Assembly (NCBI GenBank): GCA_900543275.1 | Contig: UQQL01000001.1 | Span: forward strand, 62,001 to 126,000 | Direction: 5' to 3' | DNA length: 64,000 nucleotides | Origin: an uncultured Collinsella sp. | GTDB lineage: Bacteria > Actinomycetota > Coriobacteriia > Coriobacteriales > Coriobacteriaceae | Shown: positions 24,268 through 33,179 of the stretch, piece after piece | Position numbering within the stretch: the first letter of the stretch is position 1 | Layout of the letters: each line of letters begins with the position of its first letter | Position numbers and translations under genes: made by a program | The notes under the pieces: generated by a model | Database searches by the model: none | What the model was told of the DNA's origin: nothing | The model's input: only the letters and a program-made list of their open reading frames with translations

Positions 24268-25026
24268 CTACTCGCCGCTGGACGCGACCGTCTGACCTTC
24301 GACGCCGCTAAACCCAAACAGCATGTCGAGCGTCTGAATGTACCACGGCACGTCCTTGCCGACCTCTTCGATCTCTTTGGCCACTTCGCTGGCCTTCTTG
24401 GCGTTTGAGGACTTTTTGCTCGACGACGAATCCGAATCCTCGTCCAGACCCTGTACTTCAATCCTCTTTTCGCCGGGCATCACCATGCCCAGTTCCCGTG
24501 CCCGATCCTTAATGCCCTCTTCCGAGAGCCACTTGTCAGTGTCTTTTTTCATCTCGTCTCTGTATTGCTCGCGAATCTCGACCTGCTTGGCCAAGATGTC
24601 GCTCGAACGCTTTGCCACGTACAGATCGCGCACGGGGAAATACAGGCTCACGAGCACCAGCGCCACCACGATACCGATAAACAGCGGACGCAGAGGGCCA
24701 TGCGTAAAGTCATAGATCGCCTTGACCACCGCGTTGTCGTTGGCGTAATGCATAAAGTCCGAGCCCGAAAGACGGTTCGAGGGCCTACTCGATTTGTCGT
24801 GTGCTTGAGTCGAGGGACGCGACGCATGCGACGAACGTGCCGGGCGCACCGGTCCATCTGCCAAGGTATTTGATTGAGCATTGGGGCGCGAGGTACTTGT
24901 CGGGCGCTGCGCGGGGCGGTCGACGCCGGCGTAGGCGGACCCACCGAGCTGCACCGTGCGCGCACGGCGAGGCGACGGCTCACGCGAACCGGCGGAATAG
25001 TGCCTGTTGTCGTAAATCTGATCCAT
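24268..25026 (-). CDS. Septum formation initiator, FtsB/DivIC family, with long disordered N-terminus
   Basis: 252 residues from the ATG at 25026 (AAGG upstream). Residues 1-90 are polar, rich in Arg, Ser and Pro, and probably disordered in the cytoplasm. A single membrane segment (PLFIGIVVALVLVSLYF) is followed by a coiled coil (YVAKRSSDILAKQVEIREQYRDEM) and the FtsB-type end (ARELGMVMPGEKRIEVQ). A Ser/Lys-rich tail ends the protein. FtsB helps assemble the divisome with FtsL and FtsQ. It lies between enolase and Ppx/GppA, the usual actinobacterial position. Confidence 0.88.
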   Translation of the reverse strand: MDQIYDNRHYSAGSREPSPRRARTVQLGGSAYAGVDRPAQRPTSTSRPNAQSNTLADGPVRPARSSHASRPSTQAHDKSSRPSNRLSGSDFMHYANDNAVVKAIYDFTHGPLRPLFIGIVVALVLVSLYFPVRDLYVAKRSSDILAKQVEIREQYRDEMKKDTDKWLSEEGIKDRARELGMVMPGEKRIEVQGLDEDSDSSSSKKSSNAKKASEVAKEIEEVGKDVPWYIQTLDMLFGFSGVEGQTVASSGE

Positions 25027-25117
25027 GTGCGCCTTGTGCGGTTGAGGTTTGTTTGCGCTAAGTCCTTTAGTTATAGCACGAGCGCCCGCACCGCCTTCGC
25101 CAGCCTTTGCTCGACAT

Positions 25118-25149
25118 AAAAAAGGCGCTGAGCCATATGGCCCAGCGCC
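25118..25149 (-). terminator. Terminator of the enolase gene
   Basis: Minus-strand stem GGCGCTGGGCC/GGCTCAGCGCC with an ATAT loop followed by six T (25118-25123). It lies between eno and ftsB, so ftsB-ppx probably has its own promoter. Confidence 0.88.
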
Positions 25150-25221
25150 CACAGCGCTTTGCGGCGTCCAGCCAAGGCGGGGCGGAACCGAGTCAGCCTC
25201 CTCCTCGCCAAATTCGCCCGT

Positions 25222-26511
25222 TTAGCGAATGTTGTAGAACGCGGCCTTGCCGGCGTAGTGCGCGCTGCCCTCGAGCTCGTCCTCGATACGGATGAGCTGG
25301 TTGTACTTGGCGATGCGGTCGCTACGGCACGGGGCGCCCGACTTGATCTGGCCGGCATTGACGCCCACGACCAGGTCGGCGATCGTGGAATCCTCGGTCT
25401 CGCCGGAGCGGTGGCTCACGATGCAGGCGTAGCCGGCCTCCTTGGCGGTCTCGATGGCCTCGAGCGACTCGGTGAGCGTGCCGATCTGGTTGACCTTGAC
25501 CAGGATCGCGTTGGCGGCGCCCAGCTTGATGCCCTTCTTGAGGCGCTCGGTGTTGGTGACGAACAGGTCGTCGCCCACCAGCTGCACCTTGTTGCCAATG
25601 CGGCGGGTCAGCTCGACCCAGCCGTCCCAGTCCTCCTCGGCCATGCCGTCCTCGATGGAGATGATGGGATAGGTGTCGACGAGCTTCTCCCAGTAATCGA
25701 CCATCTGGGCACTCGTGTACTCCACGCCCTCGCCCTTGAGCTCGTACATGCCGGTCTCGGCGTTGTAGAACTCGGTCGAGGCCGGGTCCATGGCGTACAT
25801 GAAGTCGACACCGGGCTTAAAGCCGGCCTTCTCCACGGCCTTGGTGATGTACTCGAACGGCTCGGCGTTGGTCTTGAGGTTGGGGGCAAAGCCACCCTCG
25901 TCGCCCACGCCGCCGCCCAGGCCTGCCTCGTGCAGCACGCCCTTGAGGGTGTGGTATACCTCGGCGCACCAACGCAGGCCCTCGGTAAAGCTCGGGGCGC
26001 CCACCGGCATGATCATGAACTCCTGGAAGTCGACGTTGTTGTCGGCATGCACGCCGCCGTTGAGAATGTTCATCATGGGCGTGGGCAGCAGGTGGGCGTT
26101 GACGCCACCCAGGTACTGGTACAGCGAAAGACCCGCCGACTCGGCAGCGGCGCGGGCAACTGCCAGCGACACGCCCAGAATGGCGTTGGCGCCGAGCTTG
26201 GTCTTGTTGGGGGTACCGTCCGCGGCAATCAGCGCGGCATCGACGGTGCGCTGATCGAAGGCGTCGAGGCCCACGACGGCGTTAGCGCACTCGTTATTGA
26301 CGTGCTCGACGGCCTGCGAGACGCCCTTGCCCAGGTAGCGACCCTTGTCGCCATCGCGCAGCTCGCAGGCCTCAAAGGCGCCGGTCGAAGCGCCCGAAGG
26401 CACCATTGCGCGGCCAAAGCTACCGTCCTCGAGCACGACCTCGACCTCGACAGTGGGATTGCCGCGGCTGTCGAGCACCTCGCGACCGTAGACGTCCAAA
26501 ATATCGCTCAT
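25222..26511 (-). CDS. eno: Enolase
   Basis: 429 residues, the standard length. It converts 2-phosphoglycerate to phosphoenolpyruvate. Signatures visible: VYGREVLDSRGNPTVEVEV, PSGASTGAFEA, LLPTPMMNILNGGVHADN, FMIMPVGA, the metal ligands in SIEDGMAEEDW and LVGDDLFVTN, and the C-terminal signature SHRSGETEDSTIADLVVG. It lies downstream of mazG and upstream of ftsB. Confidence 0.98.
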   Translation of the reverse strand: MSDILDVYGREVLDSRGNPTVEVEVVLEDGSFGRAMVPSGASTGAFEACELRDGDKGRYLGKGVSQAVEHVNNECANAVVGLDAFDQRTVDAALIAADGTPNKTKLGANAILGVSLAVARAAAESAGLSLYQYLGGVNAHLLPTPMMNILNGGVHADNNVDFQEFMIMPVGAPSFTEGLRWCAEVYHTLKGVLHEAGLGGGVGDEGGFAPNLKTNAEPFEYITKAVEKAGFKPGVDFMYAMDPASTEFYNAETGMYELKGEGVEYTSAQMVDYWEKLVDTYPIISIEDGMAEEDWDGWVELTRRIGNKVQLVGDDLFVTNTERLKKGIKLGAANAILVKVNQIGTLTESLEAIETAKEAGYACIVSHRSGETEDSTIADLVVGVNAGQIKSGAPCRSDRIAKYNQLIRIEDELEGSAHYAGKAAFYNIR

Positions 26512-26659
26512 GTTGTCTCCCTCTCACTTGGAAACATAGTGGATGCAAGCGACCGGCTGACCGTGCACCGTCGGTGCGCCTCCGTAAGTTAGCCATGTCG
26601 CACTTTTTGCATTATGCCCTAAGTTAGCCGAGGGATACACTTGATTTTCGAAAAATTTA

Positions 26660-26696
26660 GCGGGAACGATGAGGCGTGTCAGCCCGTCGTTCCCGC
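26660..26696 (-). terminator. Terminator-like hairpin after mazG
   Basis: GCGGGAACGA (26660-26669) pairs perfectly with TCGTTCCCGC (26687-26696). On the minus strand it is followed by TAAATTTTTC, and it begins 4 bases past the mazG stop. Confidence 0.75.
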
Positions 26697-26700
26697 AGTC

Positions 26701-27561
26701 TTACTCCTCCGCCTTTGCGGCATCCCACAGGTCGTTAAGGCCGTGGGTCGAAAGCTCGGCAAGATCCACGTGGGCGTCAGCCGCCATCTGCTCCATCGCA
26801 GCCCAGCGGCGGCGGAACTTGGCCGTGCTCGCGCGCAGGGCACTCTCGGCGTCAATCCCCTCTTTGCGCGCAACGTTGACTAGGGCAAAGAGCAGGTCGC
26901 CAAACTCCATCTCGCGCTCGGGCGAGCCGGGCTCCTCGGCCTCAAACTCGGCACGCTCCTCGGCGACCTCGTCCCACACATCCTGGACCGTCTCCCACTC
27001 AAAGCCCACGGCCGCCGCCTTGCGCGACACCTTCTGAGCTTGCATCAGCGCCGGCAGGTGCGTGGGCACGCCGTCGAGCAGGCCTTCGGGCGCAGCCTCG
27101 TCCGCCGCCACAGCCTTGTCCTTGGCAGCCTTCTCGGCAAGCTTGACCTCATCCCAGATCTTGAGCACCTCGTCGGGGTTGTCGGCATCCGCATCGCCAA
27201 ACACGTGCGGGTGGCGGCGAATGAGCTTGGCGTCGATATCGCGCGCCACGTCGGCCAGCGTAAACTCGCCGGCGTCCGCCGCAATCTGCGCATGCAGCAC
27301 CACCTGCATGAGCACGTCGCCCAGCTCCTCGCGCAGATGCGTGGCATCGTCGGCCTCGATACAGTCGAGCGCCTCATAGGCCTCCTCGATCATGTTCTTG
27401 CCAATGCTACGGTGCGTCTGCTCACGGTCCCACGGACAGCCGTCGGGCTGACGCAGGCGCCAGATGGTCTGCACCAGATGCTGCAGCTCGGCCGACGCGT
27501 CGACCAGCGTAGACAGGTCGCGCGAGCCCTCGGCATTTTGCTGAGCCATGTGCTGCGCCAT
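26701..27561 (-). CDS. mazG: Nucleoside triphosphate pyrophosphohydrolase
   Basis: 286 residues from the ATG at 27561, which has GGAGGAG 8 bases upstream. Two MazG domains are visible: WRLRQPDGCPWDREQTHRSIG...EEAYEALDCIE...LREELGDVLMQVVLHAQIA, and a second with VWDEVAEERAEFEAEE...EMEFGDLLFALVNVARKEG. Both carry the E-x2-E...E-x2-D metal motif. The enzyme hydrolyses (d)NTPs to monophosphates. It starts 2 bases after the stop of the phosphodiesterase gene, so the two are co-translated. The frame upstream to 27669 lies inside that gene. Confidence 0.95.
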   Translation of the reverse strand: MAQHMAQQNAEGSRDLSTLVDASAELQHLVQTIWRLRQPDGCPWDREQTHRSIGKNMIEEAYEALDCIEADDATHLREELGDVLMQVVLHAQIAADAGEFTLADVARDIDAKLIRRHPHVFGDADADNPDEVLKIWDEVKLAEKAAKDKAVAADEAAPEGLLDGVPTHLPALMQAQKVSRKAAAVGFEWETVQDVWDEVAEERAEFEAEEPGSPEREMEFGDLLFALVNVARKEGIDAESALRASTAKFRRRWAAMEQMAADAHVDLAELSTHGLNDLWDAAKAEE

Positions 27562-27563
27562 GG

Positions 27564-28112
27564 TTATTCCTCCTCCAGGATCACGTGACGGAACGCGCCG
27601 CCCTCGTAGATGCCGTAGCTGTGCGTACCGTCCTTGGGAATGCTCACGCTGCCGGGGTTGAAGAGCCACAGGCCCGGGTGCGCCTCGCTTGCCTCGTTAA
27701 CCTTGATATGCGTGTGGCCGTAGACGAGCGCGGAGCCCTCGGGCAGCGCGGGCGCGTGGTCGACGCTGTTGTGCATGCCGGCGCCAAAGACGTGGCCGTG
27801 CGTCAGGAACAGCTCGCGGCCGGTCTCGTCGAACAGCGTGGCGTAGTCCGCCATGACGGGGAAGTCGAGCACCATCTGGTCGACTTCGGCGTCGCAGTTG
27901 CCGCGCACCGCGATGATGCGGTCGGCCAGGGCGTTGAGCAGCGGAATCACGCGCTTGGGGGCGTAATCGCGCGGCAGGTCGTTGCGCGGGCCGTGGTAGA
28001 GCAGGTCGCCTAGCAGCACGATGCGGTCGGGCTGCTCGGACTCGATGGCGGTGCAGAGGCGCTCAGTCCAATATGCCGAGCCGTGAATGTCGGAGGCGAT
28101 GAGGTATTTCAT
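27564..28112 (-). CDS. yfcE: YfcE-type phosphodiesterase
   Basis: 182 residues from the ATG at 28112 (GAAAGGA upstream). Metallophosphoesterase motifs: MKYLIASDIHGSAYW, VLLGDLLYHGPRN, AVRGNCDAEVDQ, LTHGH and VYGHTHIKVNEA. The size and motif spacing match E. coli YfcE, which acts on phosphodiesters in vitro; the physiological substrate is unknown. First gene of a pair with mazG. Confidence 0.88.
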   Translation of the reverse strand: MKYLIASDIHGSAYWTERLCTAIESEQPDRIVLLGDLLYHGPRNDLPRDYAPKRVIPLLNALADRIIAVRGNCDAEVDQMVLDFPVMADYATLFDETGRELFLTHGHVFGAGMHNSVDHAPALPEGSALVYGHTHIKVNEASEAHPGLWLFNPGSVSIPKDGTHSYGIYEGGAFRHVILEEE

Positions 28113-28185
28113 GGGGAGTCCTTTCGGTGTGGGGTTGATGGGGGCTGAATACGGAGTCCAGCGGATGTGGAGCCCATCTACTGTG

Positions 28186-28671
28186 TTACTCAAATCGAAG
28201 CGCCGCACTCTGAGCCGCCTGCATCACGCGTTGGAGCGGCACGCCATGTTCGCGGGCAAGACGGGCGCAATCCTCGTACTCGGGAGCCGCGCGCTCGCTG
28301 CCGTCTGGCAGGGTCGCCACCTTAACGGACACCTCGCCCCAAGGCGTCGCTACCTGCTCAAAACGACGCGGCAGGCAAACGCGTTCCATCACCTGGCGAC
28401 GAACGGCGTTGGTCGTGGTTTCCAAAAAGATAATCGTCTGCAGGCGTTCGATATCCTCATGCGAGCAGATCACCTGCAGCTGCCAGCCGGGGCGGCCTTT
28501 TTTGCAGTAGAGGGGCAGCCAGTGCACCTCGCGGGCGCCTGCCTCGCGCAGGCGGTCGGCGGCATAGGCGAGCACCTCGGGCGACGCGTCGTCAATATCG
28601 CACTCCAGCTTGACGATGGTTTCGGGCGCATCGGTCTCGCGGGACAGCGGAGATGTACTTCCACGTTGCAT
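28186..28671 (-). CDS. LarC C-terminal domain protein (nickel-pincer cofactor biosynthesis)
   Basis: About 161 residues. The segment IVKLECDIDDASPEVLAYAADRLREAGAREVHW through PGWQLQVICSHED, RRQVMERVCLPRRF and TPWGEVSVKVATL matches the C-terminal (LarC2) part of the nickel-insertion protein LarC (DUF111). In lactobacilli LarC is made by frameshifting between larC1 and larC2. Here no larC1-like segment lies upstream, and larA, larB and larE are absent from the window. The start is uncertain: the ATG at 28671 has AAAGGA 11 bases upstream, while an ATG at 28710 has none. Confidence 0.75.
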   Translation of the reverse strand: MQRGSTSPLSRETDAPETIVKLECDIDDASPEVLAYAADRLREAGAREVHWLPLYCKKGRPGWQLQVICSHEDIERLQTIIFLETTTNAVRRQVMERVCLPRRFEQVATPWGEVSVKVATLPDGSERAAPEYEDCARLAREHGVPLQRVMQAAQSAALRFE

Positions 28672-29073
28672 ACGGTCCGGATCCTTTCCGCACGGGCTCG
28701 TTTTGTTCATCCAAACGCTAGCACATCACGGGCGGCGCAGGGGCGGCGTCATGGGATAGGCGCGACTTTCGTCCGTCGTCACCCTCGCCCTCATCCAAAC
28801 ATGTACGTCAGCCTCCAAACATGTCATTTTTTGCAGCTTTTGGAGGCTGACGTACACGTTTTGGAGCGGGGCCACACACGATCAAAATTGCGCCCGCACT
28901 CCGTCCACCACAAAGTTCGCCGCACTCAACAATTTTGAACTTTCTACGCAGTTCATCGGCTAAAAATTACCCTCGGCATACTTATCCGCTGCACGATGTT
29001 ACTCTAGTTGCATTTGGCTAACTAAGCGGCTGCCGACGACCCAGCCCGGCACCGTTACGGCATAGGAGGTTTC
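28672..29073. other. 402-base divergent intergenic region with a palindrome
   Basis: It lies between the LarC-like gene (minus) and the ABC exporter gene (plus). It contains the inverted repeat at 28795-28864 and, at its right end, an excellent ribosome site (AGGAGG) before 29074. No further gene is supported. Promoter boxes are not clear. Confidence 0.5.
28795..28864. repeat. Long inverted repeat upstream of the ABC exporter
   Basis: Arms 28795-28819 and 28839-28864 are complementary over about 24 positions with one substitution and one extra base; the inner 18 bases (ACGTCAGCCTCCAAA side) are perfect. CCAAACATGT also occurs twice directly (28795-28804, 28815-28824). Confidence 0.75.
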
Positions 29074-32000
29074 ATGTTCGAGAAGCGGCTCTTCTCCCTG
29101 GTTCCGCAGGCAACGCCCTACATTATGGCAAGCGTCCTGTTTAAGTGGATCGCGCTCATGGCAAACATCACGGTGATGTGGATGCTTGCGCGCATCTTGG
29201 GCGGCATCGTCACGAACGGTCTTTCCGCCGCGCTCGCCGTCGATGCCCTCGCACAGGCGGCCTTGCCGCTCGCCGCCGCCATCATCGTGCGCGCCGCCTC
29301 CATCTACCTGGCCCAACGCGCCGGCGACAAGGCCGCGTTCGAGGCCGTCCGCCGCGTGCGCTCGCTCGTCTACGACAAGCTCACCGCACTCGGCCCCTCC
29401 TACACCGAAACCGTCCCCACCGCCGAGGCCGTCCAGACCAGCGTCGAGGGCGCCACGCAACTCCAGGTGTACTTTGGCGGTTACCTGCCGCAGCTCTTCT
29501 TTGCCGGTTTGGCACCCATCACGCTGTTTGTACTGCTCGTGGGCCAAGCGGGTCTTCCCGCCGCGCTACTGCTCGCCTGCGTTCCGGTCATCCCCGTCTC
29601 CATCATGATGGTCATGCGCAACGCCAAAAAGATCGGTGCCGAGTACTGGGGCAGCTATGTCGATCTTGGCGGCATGTTCCTGGAGGCCGTGCAGGGTCTC
29701 ACCACCCTTAAGGTCTACCAGGCCGATCGCAGCTGGCACGAGCGCATCAACGCCGAGTCCGAGCGTTTCCGCACAGCGACCATGCGCCTGCTGGTGATGC
29801 AGCTGCGCTCCATTTGCGTTATGGACCTGGTCGTCTATATGGGCGCCGCGCTCGGCATTATCGTAGCCACGCTGCAGCTCGCCACGGGCAAGATTGGCTT
29901 TGAGGCTGCCTTCCTCATCGTCTTTCTGTCGCAGGAGTTCTTTTTGCCCATGCGCCGCCTGGGATCGCTGTTCCACACGGCCATGAACGGCATGGCCGCC
30001 TCGCGCCGCATGTTTGGCATTTTGGATACGCCCGAGTCCGAGCGCGGCGATGTTGAGCTTGACGGTCGCGGCGATATCGAGCTCACGGACGTGAGCTATG
30101 CCTACGGCGACCGCACGGTGCTGGACAGCGCCAGCGCGACCATTGCGCACGGCTCGCTCGTGGCACTCGTGGGCGAAAGCGGCGGCGGCAAATCTACGCT
30201 CGCGGGGATTATCGCGGGCCGCAAGGGTGCCTACCGCGGCAGCGTGCGCATTGGCGGCGTCGAGCTGCGCGATGCCACGGCCACCTCACTCATGCGCGCC
30301 GTCACGCTGGTGCCCACCAACGGCTACCTGTTTGCCGGCACCCTGCGCGACAACCTGCTGCTCGCCCAGCCCAGCGCCACCGATACCGAGCTTTTGCGCG
30401 CACTCGACCGCACGCGCGTGGCGGCCTTTGTGCAGGCCAACGGCGGGCTCGACATGGTGATTAACGAGGGCGGCACCAACCTTTCGGGTGGCCAGCGCCA
30501 ACGCGTGTGCATGGCACGCGCCCTGCTGCACGACTCGCCCATCTATGTGTTTGACGAGGCGACGAGCAATGTGGACGCTGCGAGCGAAGCCGCGATCGGC
30601 GAGGTCATCGCATCGCTTGCCGGCGAGCACACTGTAATTGTGGTGGCACACCGCCTGTCGACGATCGTGGACGCCGACCAGATTCTGGTGCTGGAACGCG
30701 GTCGCATTGTCGAGCACGGGACTCACGGCGAGCTCTTGGCAACCGCGGGCGCCTATGCGCGCATGTGGAACAGCCAGGAGCAGCTCTCGGCATATGCGTA
30801 TGCGGAGGATGATGCCGAGGATGCCGGCGCGGTTGAGGCTGTTGACGGCAGCACCGCCCGTGCCGATGGCCTCAACGGTGCCGGCTCGTCTTCCGCTGCC
30901 GCGGCGCCTGACTCCGGCCGCGCCCGTCGCTCGGCGCCGTCCATCATGTGGCGCATGATGGGGCTCGTCCGACCGCTTGCCGGCTGGCTTGTGCTAGCCG
31001 TCGCGCTGGGCAGCATTGGTATGCTCACTGCCGCGTTCGTGCCGGCCTTTGGCGCCCTTGGCCTTATGGCCGCGCTGGGCCGCTACGCCTTGGGGCTTGG
31101 TCTGATCGCAGCATGCGCGGCCTGTGCCGCCTGCGGCATCGCACGCGGGCCGCTCCACTACGGCGAGCAGCTCTGCAACCACTACATCGCGTTTCGCCTG
31201 CTCGCGCACATCCGCGACTTGGTGTTTGGCGCCCTGCGCCAGCTCGCCCCCGCCAAGCTCGAGGGCCGCGGCAAGGGCGATCTCGTGAGCCTGGTCACCT
31301 CGGATATCGAGCTGCTCGAGGTCTTCTACGCGCACACCATCTCGCCCATTGCCATCGCTCTGGTCTGCACCGTTGTGTTTGAGGGCTTTTTGCTGGCTGT
31401 GAGCCCCGAGCTCGCGGGCATCGCGCTCGTGGCCTACGCGGTCCTGGGCGTGCTACTGCCCCTGACCTCGGCCAAGGCATGCGGCACCACTGGCCGCCAG
31501 AGCCGCGAGGGCGCCGGTAAGCTGGGTGCCTTTGTGCTCGACAGTCTACGCGGCGCGTCCGAGACTATCCAGTTTGCCGGTGGCGCCGATCGCAGCCGTG
31601 CCCTGGGCAAGCTGACCGAGCAAGTCGGCGCCGTGGACGCGCGCCTCAAGCGCCGCCAGGCGGCCAGCGAGGCCGTAGCCGATGCGCTTATTCTTGCGGC
31701 CAATCTGGTGATGCTCGGGCGAGCGCTGCAGCTGGTGGCTGCGGGAACGATCGATTTTGCCGCAGCGTTTGTCGCCGTCTTTACCTTTGTGTCGTCGTTT
31801 GGCTCGGTGATGGCCGTGAGCCGCCTGGGCGCCTCACTGCAGGAGACGCTCGCCTCGGGCGCACGCGTGCTCGATTTGCTCGACGAGCAGCCCCAGTGCG
31901 CCGAGGTCGCCGATGGACAGGACGTTGAGTTTGCCGGCGCCGCAGCCGAGCATGTGAGCTTTAGCTATGCGGACGGCGTGGACGCGGGTGGTGCCGACGC

Positions 32001-32640
32001 CACAGAGCAGGCCGCGAATGACCCCGCTTCGAGTCTCATCCTCGACGACGTGACCTGCACCTTTGCGCCCGGCACCATGACCTGCATCATGGGGCGCTCG
32101 GGCTCGGGCAAGTCGACGCTGCTTAAGCTGCTCATGCGTTTTTGGGACCCCGCAGCCGGCACCATCACGGTGAGCGGCGTCGATGCCCGCCACATCAACA
32201 CGGCGAGCCTGCGCAGCCACGAGGCCTATATGACCCAGGACACACATCTGTTCTGCGGCACCGTACGCGAGAATCTGCTGGTCGCGCGCGCCAACGCCAC
32301 CAATGCCGAGCTGCTCGACGCTTGCCGCTCCGCCTCACTCACCACGCTCATCGACCGCCTGCCGCAGGGTCTCGACACCCCGGTTGCCGAGCTAGGCGAC
32401 TCGCTCTCGGGAGGCGAGCGCCAGCGCATCGGCCTTGCGCGTATCTTCCTCAACGACGCACCCTTCATCTTGCTCGACGAGCCCACCAGCGCACTCGACG
32501 CTCTCAACGAGGCAGCCGTAATGCAGGCCGTTGACGAGCTCAAGCGCCGCGGCAAGACCATCGTGCTCGTAAGCCATCGCGCCAGCACCTGCGCCTTTGC
32601 CGATTTCTCGCTTTCGGTCGAGCACGGGAGGCTGAGCTAG
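29074..32640 (+). CDS. Fused ABC exporter, CydDC-like (two membrane and two ATPase domains in one chain)
   Basis: 1188 residues, about twice a usual half-transporter. First half: six-helix membrane domain (1-320) with the CydD-like segment YFGGYLPQLFFAGLAPITLF, Walker A GESGGGKST (about 366), signature LSGGQRQR (about 470) and Walker B IYVFDEATS. After an Ala-rich linker (about 570-620) the second half repeats the plan: Walker A GRSGSGKST (about 1006), LSGGERQR (about 1111) and FILLDEPTS. CydDC exports glutathione/cysteine or heme-related compounds for cytochrome bd assembly; that substrate is inferred from resemblance only. The downstream gene starts immediately after its stop codon. A strong AGGAGG site precedes the ATG. 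Confidence 0.88.
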   Translation: MFEKRLFSLVPQATPYIMASVLFKWIALMANITVMWMLARILGGIVTNGLSAALAVDALAQAALPLAAAIIVRAASIYLAQRAGDKAAFEAVRRVRSLVYDKLTALGPSYTETVPTAEAVQTSVEGATQLQVYFGGYLPQLFFAGLAPITLFVLLVGQAGLPAALLLACVPVIPVSIMMVMRNAKKIGAEYWGSYVDLGGMFLEAVQGLTTLKVYQADRSWHERINAESERFRTATMRLLVMQLRSICVMDLVVYMGAALGIIVATLQLATGKIGFEAAFLIVFLSQEFFLPMRRLGSLFHTAMNGMAASRRMFGILDTPESERGDVELDGRGDIELTDVSYAYGDRTVLDSASATIAHGSLVALVGESGGGKSTLAGIIAGRKGAYRGSVRIGGVELRDATATSLMRAVTLVPTNGYLFAGTLRDNLLLAQPSATDTELLRALDRTRVAAFVQANGGLDMVINEGGTNLSGGQRQRVCMARALLHDSPIYVFDEATSNVDAASEAAIGEVIASLAGEHTVIVVAHRLSTIVDADQILVLERGRIVEHGTHGELLATAGAYARMWNSQEQLSAYAYAEDDAEDAGAVEAVDGSTARADGLNGAGSSSAAAAPDSGRARRSAPSIMWRMMGLVRPLAGWLVLAVALGSIGMLTAAFVPAFGALGLMAALGRYALGLGLIAACAACAACGIARGPLHYGEQLCNHYIAFRLLAHIRDLVFGALRQLAPAKLEGRGKGDLVSLVTSDIELLEVFYAHTISPIAIALVCTVVFEGFLLAVSPELAGIALVAYAVLGVLLPLTSAKACGTTGRQSREGAGKLGAFVLDSLRGASETIQFAGGADRSRALGKLTEQVGAVDARLKRRQAASEAVADALILAANLVMLGRALQLVAAGTIDFAAAFVAVFTFVSSFGSVMAVSRLGASLQETLASGARVLDLLDEQPQCAEVADGQDVEFAGAAAEHVSFSYADGVDAGGADATEQAANDPASSLILDDVTCTFAPGTMTCIMGRSGSGKSTLLKLLMRFWDPAAGTITVSGVDARHINTASLRSHEAYMTQDTHLFCGTVRENLLVARANATNAELLDACRSASLTTLIDRLPQGLDTPVAELGDSLSGGERQRIGLARIFLNDAPFILLDEPTSALDALNEAAVMQAVDELKRRGKTIVLVSHRASTCAFADFSLSVEHGRLS

Positions 32641-33060
32641 ATGGCGCGCACCGCCGACACACCGGAGCTGGCACGCAAACGTGAGCGCGAGGCCCAAATG
32701 GTGTCGCAGATGATTGCGCTGTGGTGCCGCGGGCATCATGGCGGCGGGCATGCGATCGAGCAGGCTGGCGACGATGAGCCCGCGCGCGTGAAGCTCGGCC
32801 TTCGGACCATTACGCTCTGCCCCGAATGCGCCGAGCTGCAGAAATACGCCATCGCGCGCATTGAGCACTGCCCGCACATGGGCACCAAGACATTTTGCTC
32901 GGCCTGTCCTTCGCATTGTTACCGGCCTGCCATGCGCGAGAAGATACGCGAGGTCATGCGCTGGTCGGGACCGCGTATGATCCGCTATCGCCCCATCACC
33001 GCCGTGCGGCACGCGATGGTAACGGTGCAGGCCAAACGCGTGGCGGCACGAAGCAAGTAG
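32641..33060 (+). CDS. YgbA-like 'nitrous oxide-stimulated promoter' family protein
   Basis: 139 residues. Conserved cysteines form LCPECAEL and HCPHMGTKTFCSACPSHCY, which resemble the YgbA family (metal-binding cysteines around KTFC...CP.HCY). In enterobacteria ygbA is induced by nitric oxide stress. Its ATG directly follows the stop codon of the ABC exporter (no gap), so the two are translationally coupled. This would fit a redox or respiratory role for the unit, by inference. Confidence 0.8.
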   Translation: MARTADTPELARKREREAQMVSQMIALWCRGHHGGGHAIEQAGDDEPARVKLGLRTITLCPECAELQKYAIARIEHCPHMGTKTFCSACPSHCYRPAMREKIREVMRWSGPRMIRYRPITAVRHAMVTVQAKRVAARSK

Positions 33061-33179
33061 TCGCCGGCGCCGGCACGCGCCGCCTGCCCTTTCCAGTCGG
33101 TTTCGACTTGCAGCGTTCCCGCCGCGCCGAGGCTGCGCCATTACAATGGAACGGATTCGCCAAATGCAAAGGAGCCGCC

